Positions 5,578 through 7,354 of a stretch of DNA of 7,354 nucleotides are shown here, in pieces (positions within the stretch are counted from its first letter, which is position 1; every line of letters begins with the position of its first letter). A model generated the notes under the pieces. It was not told where the DNA came from. It searched no databases and saw nothing but the letters and a program-made list of their open reading frames with translations. This DNA comes from Actinomycetes bacterium. GTDB lineage: Bacteria; Actinomycetota; Actinomycetes; Propionibacteriales; Nocardioidaceae. A program made the translations under genes and the position numbers. The stretch lies in the NCBI GenBank assembly GCA_023415395.1, contig JAEZKN010000438.1:1-7354 (forward strand), given 5' to 3'.

Positions 5578-5608
5578 ACGACCCGCCCGGTCCCACCGGG
5601 CGGGTCGT
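5578..5608 (+). terminator. intrinsic terminator of sodN
   Basis: A perfect 13-bp GC-rich stem (ACGACCCGCCCGG, 5578-5590, with 5596-5608) closes a 5-nt loop TCCCA. It is followed by CGCATTTCCC rather than a clear T-run, as is common in actinobacteria. It lies 100 nt after the sodN stop and before the next promoter, so it insulates sodN from the methyltransferase unit. Confidence 0.8.
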
Positions 5609-5653
5609 CGCATTTCCCGACATGCCCCACCCCGTACCTAAAGTCGAGTAACT

Positions 5654-5679
5654 TGGGCAATATTATTCAGTTGTGCCCA
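5654..5679 (+). promoter_or_regulatory. AT-rich promoter with flanking inverted repeat, possible operator
   Basis: TATTAT (5661-5666) is the best -10 box in the window and ends 6 nt before the GTG at 5673. It sits between the perfect arms TGGGCA (5654-5659) and TGCCCA (5674-5679), 14 nt apart. With a one-base bulge the arms extend to AACT(T)GGGCA and TGCCCAGTT. CAGTTGT is also directly repeated 10 nt apart (5669-5675 and 5679-5685). A repressor bound here would cover the -10 box and start site. No good -35 is visible, though TAAAGT (5639-5644) is another TANNNT candidate. Confidence 0.45.
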
Positions 5680-6377
5680 GTTGTCCGACCGTCGTTCAGA
5701 GGAGCGGGACCATCGTCACCAGCAATGCCGCGGCGCGGCACCACGACTACTGGAACGGCTTCTACGCCGGAGCCGACAGCGGGCGCGTGCCCGAGCAGCC
5801 CTCGGCGTTCGCCGCGTGGGTCGACCGGCAGCTCCCGGCGGACCGGGAGGTGCTCGAGCTCGGCTTCGGGACCGCGCGGGACGCGCTGTTCTTCGCCCGG
5901 AGCGGCCGCACGGTGCACGGCTTCGACTTCGCCGAGTCGGCGGTCGCCGACGCCCGCACACGCGCGGGCGCCGAGGCGCTGGACGCCCGGTTCTCACTGC
6001 TCGACCTCTACGACGACACGGGCGTCGACCGCGTGGCCGCCGCGCTCGAGGCGGCCCCCGCGGCCCGCGCCGTCTACGGCCGCTTCCTGGTCCACTCGCT
6101 GGAGGACGCCGGCCGGGCAAACCTGCTCCGCCTCGCCGCGCGCGTCCTGGCCGGGGGCGGCGGGGAGCTCCTCCTGGAGTTCCGCACCGGCAAGGACCTC
6201 GGCCAGGAGCACCTCTTCGGCGACGACCACTTCCGCCAGTTCGTCGACCCCGCGCTCGTCGTGCGCGAGATCGAGGGGCTCGGCGGCGAGGTGACCCACC
6301 TCGAGGAGGGCTGCGGCCTCGCGGTCTACCGCACCGAGGACCCCCACGTCGCCCGACTGATCGCTCGCTTCCCGTGA
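5673..6377 (+). CDS. class I SAM-dependent methyltransferase
   Basis: This 234-residue (from GTG 5673) Rossmann-fold methyltransferase transfers a methyl group from S-adenosylmethionine to an unknown acceptor. Motif I is VLELGFGTARDALFFARSG (60-78), the acidic end of beta-2 is Asp85 in VHGFDFAE, a further acidic site is LLDLYDD (109-115), and YGRFLVHSLEDAGR (135-148) fills the motif IV/post-motif region in the style of methyltransferases seen in polysaccharide gene clusters. There is no signal peptide or membrane segment, so it is cytosolic. Start choice: GTG 5673 has leaderless geometry behind TATTAT. Alternatively AGAGGAG (5698-5704) lies 7 nt before an in-frame ATC (5712), and no ATG/GTG/TTG exists between them. 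The conserved core begins at DYWNGFYAG (25-33), so either start leaves it intact. Its TGA overlaps the LicD-like start as GTGA, which implies co-translation and a shared pathway. Confidence 0.82.
   Translation: MPSCPTVVQRSGTIVTSNAAARHHDYWNGFYAGADSGRVPEQPSAFAAWVDRQLPADREVLELGFGTARDALFFARSGRTVHGFDFAESAVADARTRAGAEALDARFSLLDLYDDTGVDRVAAALEAAPAARAVYGRFLVHSLEDAGRANLLRLAARVLAGGGGELLLEFRTGKDLGQEHLFGDDHFRQFVDPALVVREIEGLGGEVTHLEEGCGLAVYRTEDPHVARLIARFP
5698..5704 (+). promoter_or_regulatory. Shine-Dalgarno-like AGAGGAG without a standard start codon
   Basis: AGAGGAG is a near-perfect ribosome site, followed after 7 nt (CGGGACC) by ATC GTC ACC in the methyltransferase frame. No ATG, GTG or TTG is at the right distance. 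Either ATC is used as a rare start or the match lies by chance within the coding region begun at GTG 5673. Confidence 0.3.
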
Positions 6378-7354
6378 GGCGGGGCTTCGCGCTGGACGAG
6401 CGCGGGGTCCGGGTGCCGGCCAGGCTGGCCGAGGTCGTCGACGTCCGCTTCGGCGACCAGCGGGTCTGGTCGTTCACGCCCGCCCGCGAGCGCTCCCGTC
6501 TGGGCCGGGCCTGGGTGCCGTGGCCGCCCGCACTCGCGCCGTACCTCGACGGCGTGGCCGACGTCAGCCTGGTCCGCCACGCCGGCGGCACTCCCCTGGT
6601 CGAGCGGCGGGTCTCCTTCGGCACCGGGACCGAGCCGATCCGGCTGGTCGACGCGGCCGGGCACCCGGTGGCGCTCGACAAGACCGGCCGGCTGCACCGG
6701 ATGTTCTCCCACTCCGAGCCCTCGGTGACCGGCGCCGTGCTGGACGCGGTCGAGCGGGTCCTGCGCGACCTGCGCGAGGAGTGCGGCCTCGACGCCTTCC
6801 TGTCCTTCGGCTGCCTGCTCGGCGCCGTCCGCGGCGGCCGGATGATCGGCCACGACAACGACGCGGACGTCTCCTACCTGAGCCGGCACACGCACCCCTT
6901 CGACATCATCCGGGAGAACAAGGAGGCCGAGCAGACGATGCGCTCGCTCGGCTGGAACATCACCCGGATGTCGGCCGGCGACTTCAAGATCTGGACCATG
7001 CCCGAGGAGGGTCACCGCGTCGGCATCGACGTCTTCGCCGGCTTCCACGTCGACGGCACGTTCTACCTGGTCCCCTCGGTCGCGGGCGACCTGCCGCGCG
7101 AGGCCCTGCTGCCGGTCGGCGAGGTCACCCTCGAGGGCCGCCGGGTCGCGGCGCCCGCTCGGCCCGAGGAGCTGCTCGCGCTGACCTACGGTCCCGGGTG
7201 GCGCAGCCCGGACCCGTCGTTCCGCTTCGAGCCCCCGCTCTCGACGGTCCGCCGGCTCAACGGCTGGCTGCGCAACAACGGCAAGTACCTGCGTCACTGG
7301 GGCGACTTCTACCGCTCACGCGCCGTGGAGCGCGTCCCCACCGAGCCCTCGCCG
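6374..7354 (+). CDS. LicD-family protein, 3' end outside window
   Basis: The frame is open from GTG 6374 to the window edge (327 codons, no stop). LicD proteins (PF04991) belong to the nucleotidyltransferase-fold superfamily and typically attach phosphocholine or related groups to cell-surface glycans. The signature is SFGCLLGAVRGGRMIG (144-159) continuing into HDNDADVSYLS (160-170), where Asp161, Asp163 and Asp165 are the likely metal ligands; it corresponds to YGTLLGAVRH-GFIPWDDDIDV in classical LicD. GIDVFAGF (217-224) probably provides another acidic residue, and LLALTYGPGWRSPDPSF (267-283) and RHWGDFY (307-313) are late conserved blocks. The first 110 residues are an extra N-terminal region I do not recognise; they look beta-rich, without signal peptide or membrane segment. 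The start overlaps the methyltransferase stop (GTGA). The substrate is unknown; teichoic-acid-like or capsule decoration is inferred. Confidence 0.82.
   Translation, partial: MRRGFALDERGVRVPARLAEVVDVRFGDQRVWSFTPARERSRLGRAWVPWPPALAPYLDGVADVSLVRHAGGTPLVERRVSFGTGTEPIRLVDAAGHPVALDKTGRLHRMFSHSEPSVTGAVLDAVERVLRDLREECGLDAFLSFGCLLGAVRGGRMIGHDNDADVSYLSRHTHPFDIIRENKEAEQTMRSLGWNITRMSAGDFKIWTMPEEGHRVGIDVFAGFHVDGTFYLVPSVAGDLPREALLPVGEVTLEGRRVAAPARPEELLALTYGPGWRSPDPSFRFEPPLSTVRRLNGWLRNNGKYLRHWGDFYRSRAVERVPTEPSP

Noticed and set aside
6326..7297. 323-codon minus-strand open frame opposite the LicD-like gene
   Set aside because: Antisense shadow produced by GC-rich third positions; composition is Val/Gly/Arg/Asp-rich with no recognisable domain, while the plus frame has clear LicD motifs.

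Overview
This window is high-GC DNA with strong G/C preference at third codon positions. It carries a nickel superoxide dismutase, a compact TetR regulator and several start sites with leaderless-type geometry (TANNNT box, about 6 nt, then GTG). This fits a free-living actinobacterium, probably Nocardioides or a near relative. The genus is inferred from gene content and style, not from a search.

Layout. Bases 1-201 hold the 3' end of an unrecognised gene, followed after 3 nt by a MmcQ/YjbR-family gene (205-621). A small hypothetical gene (618-824, minus) converges on it, and the two stop codons share one CTAG. A FabR/DesT-like TetR regulator (1006-1644, plus) is read away from the small gene. 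A long, almost perfect inverted repeat (1649-1718) separates it from a minus-strand block transcribed from about 4575 down to 1711: malic enzyme, an MDR/quinone-oxidoreductase-like enzyme and a short-chain dehydrogenase. These have a 10-nt gap and a TGATG overlap, which indicates one operon of NAD(P)-linked redox enzymes.

Upstream of malic enzyme lies the nickel superoxide dismutase locus: sodX, the maturation protease (4701-5015, minus), and sodN (5077-5478, plus). They are divergent and share an intergenic region of about 61 bp. SodN carries the complete nickel hook HCDLPCGVY after a 14-residue propeptide, and SodX is the S26-type peptidase expected to remove it. sodN is followed by several hairpins ending in a 13-bp GC-rich terminator.

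From 5641 a new transcription unit begins. A locally AT-rich promoter with a flanking inverted repeat precedes a class I SAM methyltransferase (5673-6377). Its GTGA overlap leads into a LicD-like gene that runs off the window end (6374-7354). This looks like the start of a cell-surface glycopolymer modification cluster.

No CRISPR array, tRNA, rRNA, transposase or phage gene is visible. No stretch over 300 bases lacks a gene; the longest gaps are 825-1005, 4576-4700 and 5479-5672. I see no clear undescribed system. The best second-look items are the 70-nt inverted repeat at 1649-1718, the divergent sodX/sodN arrangement, and the operator-like palindrome and ambiguous start of the methyltransferase gene.
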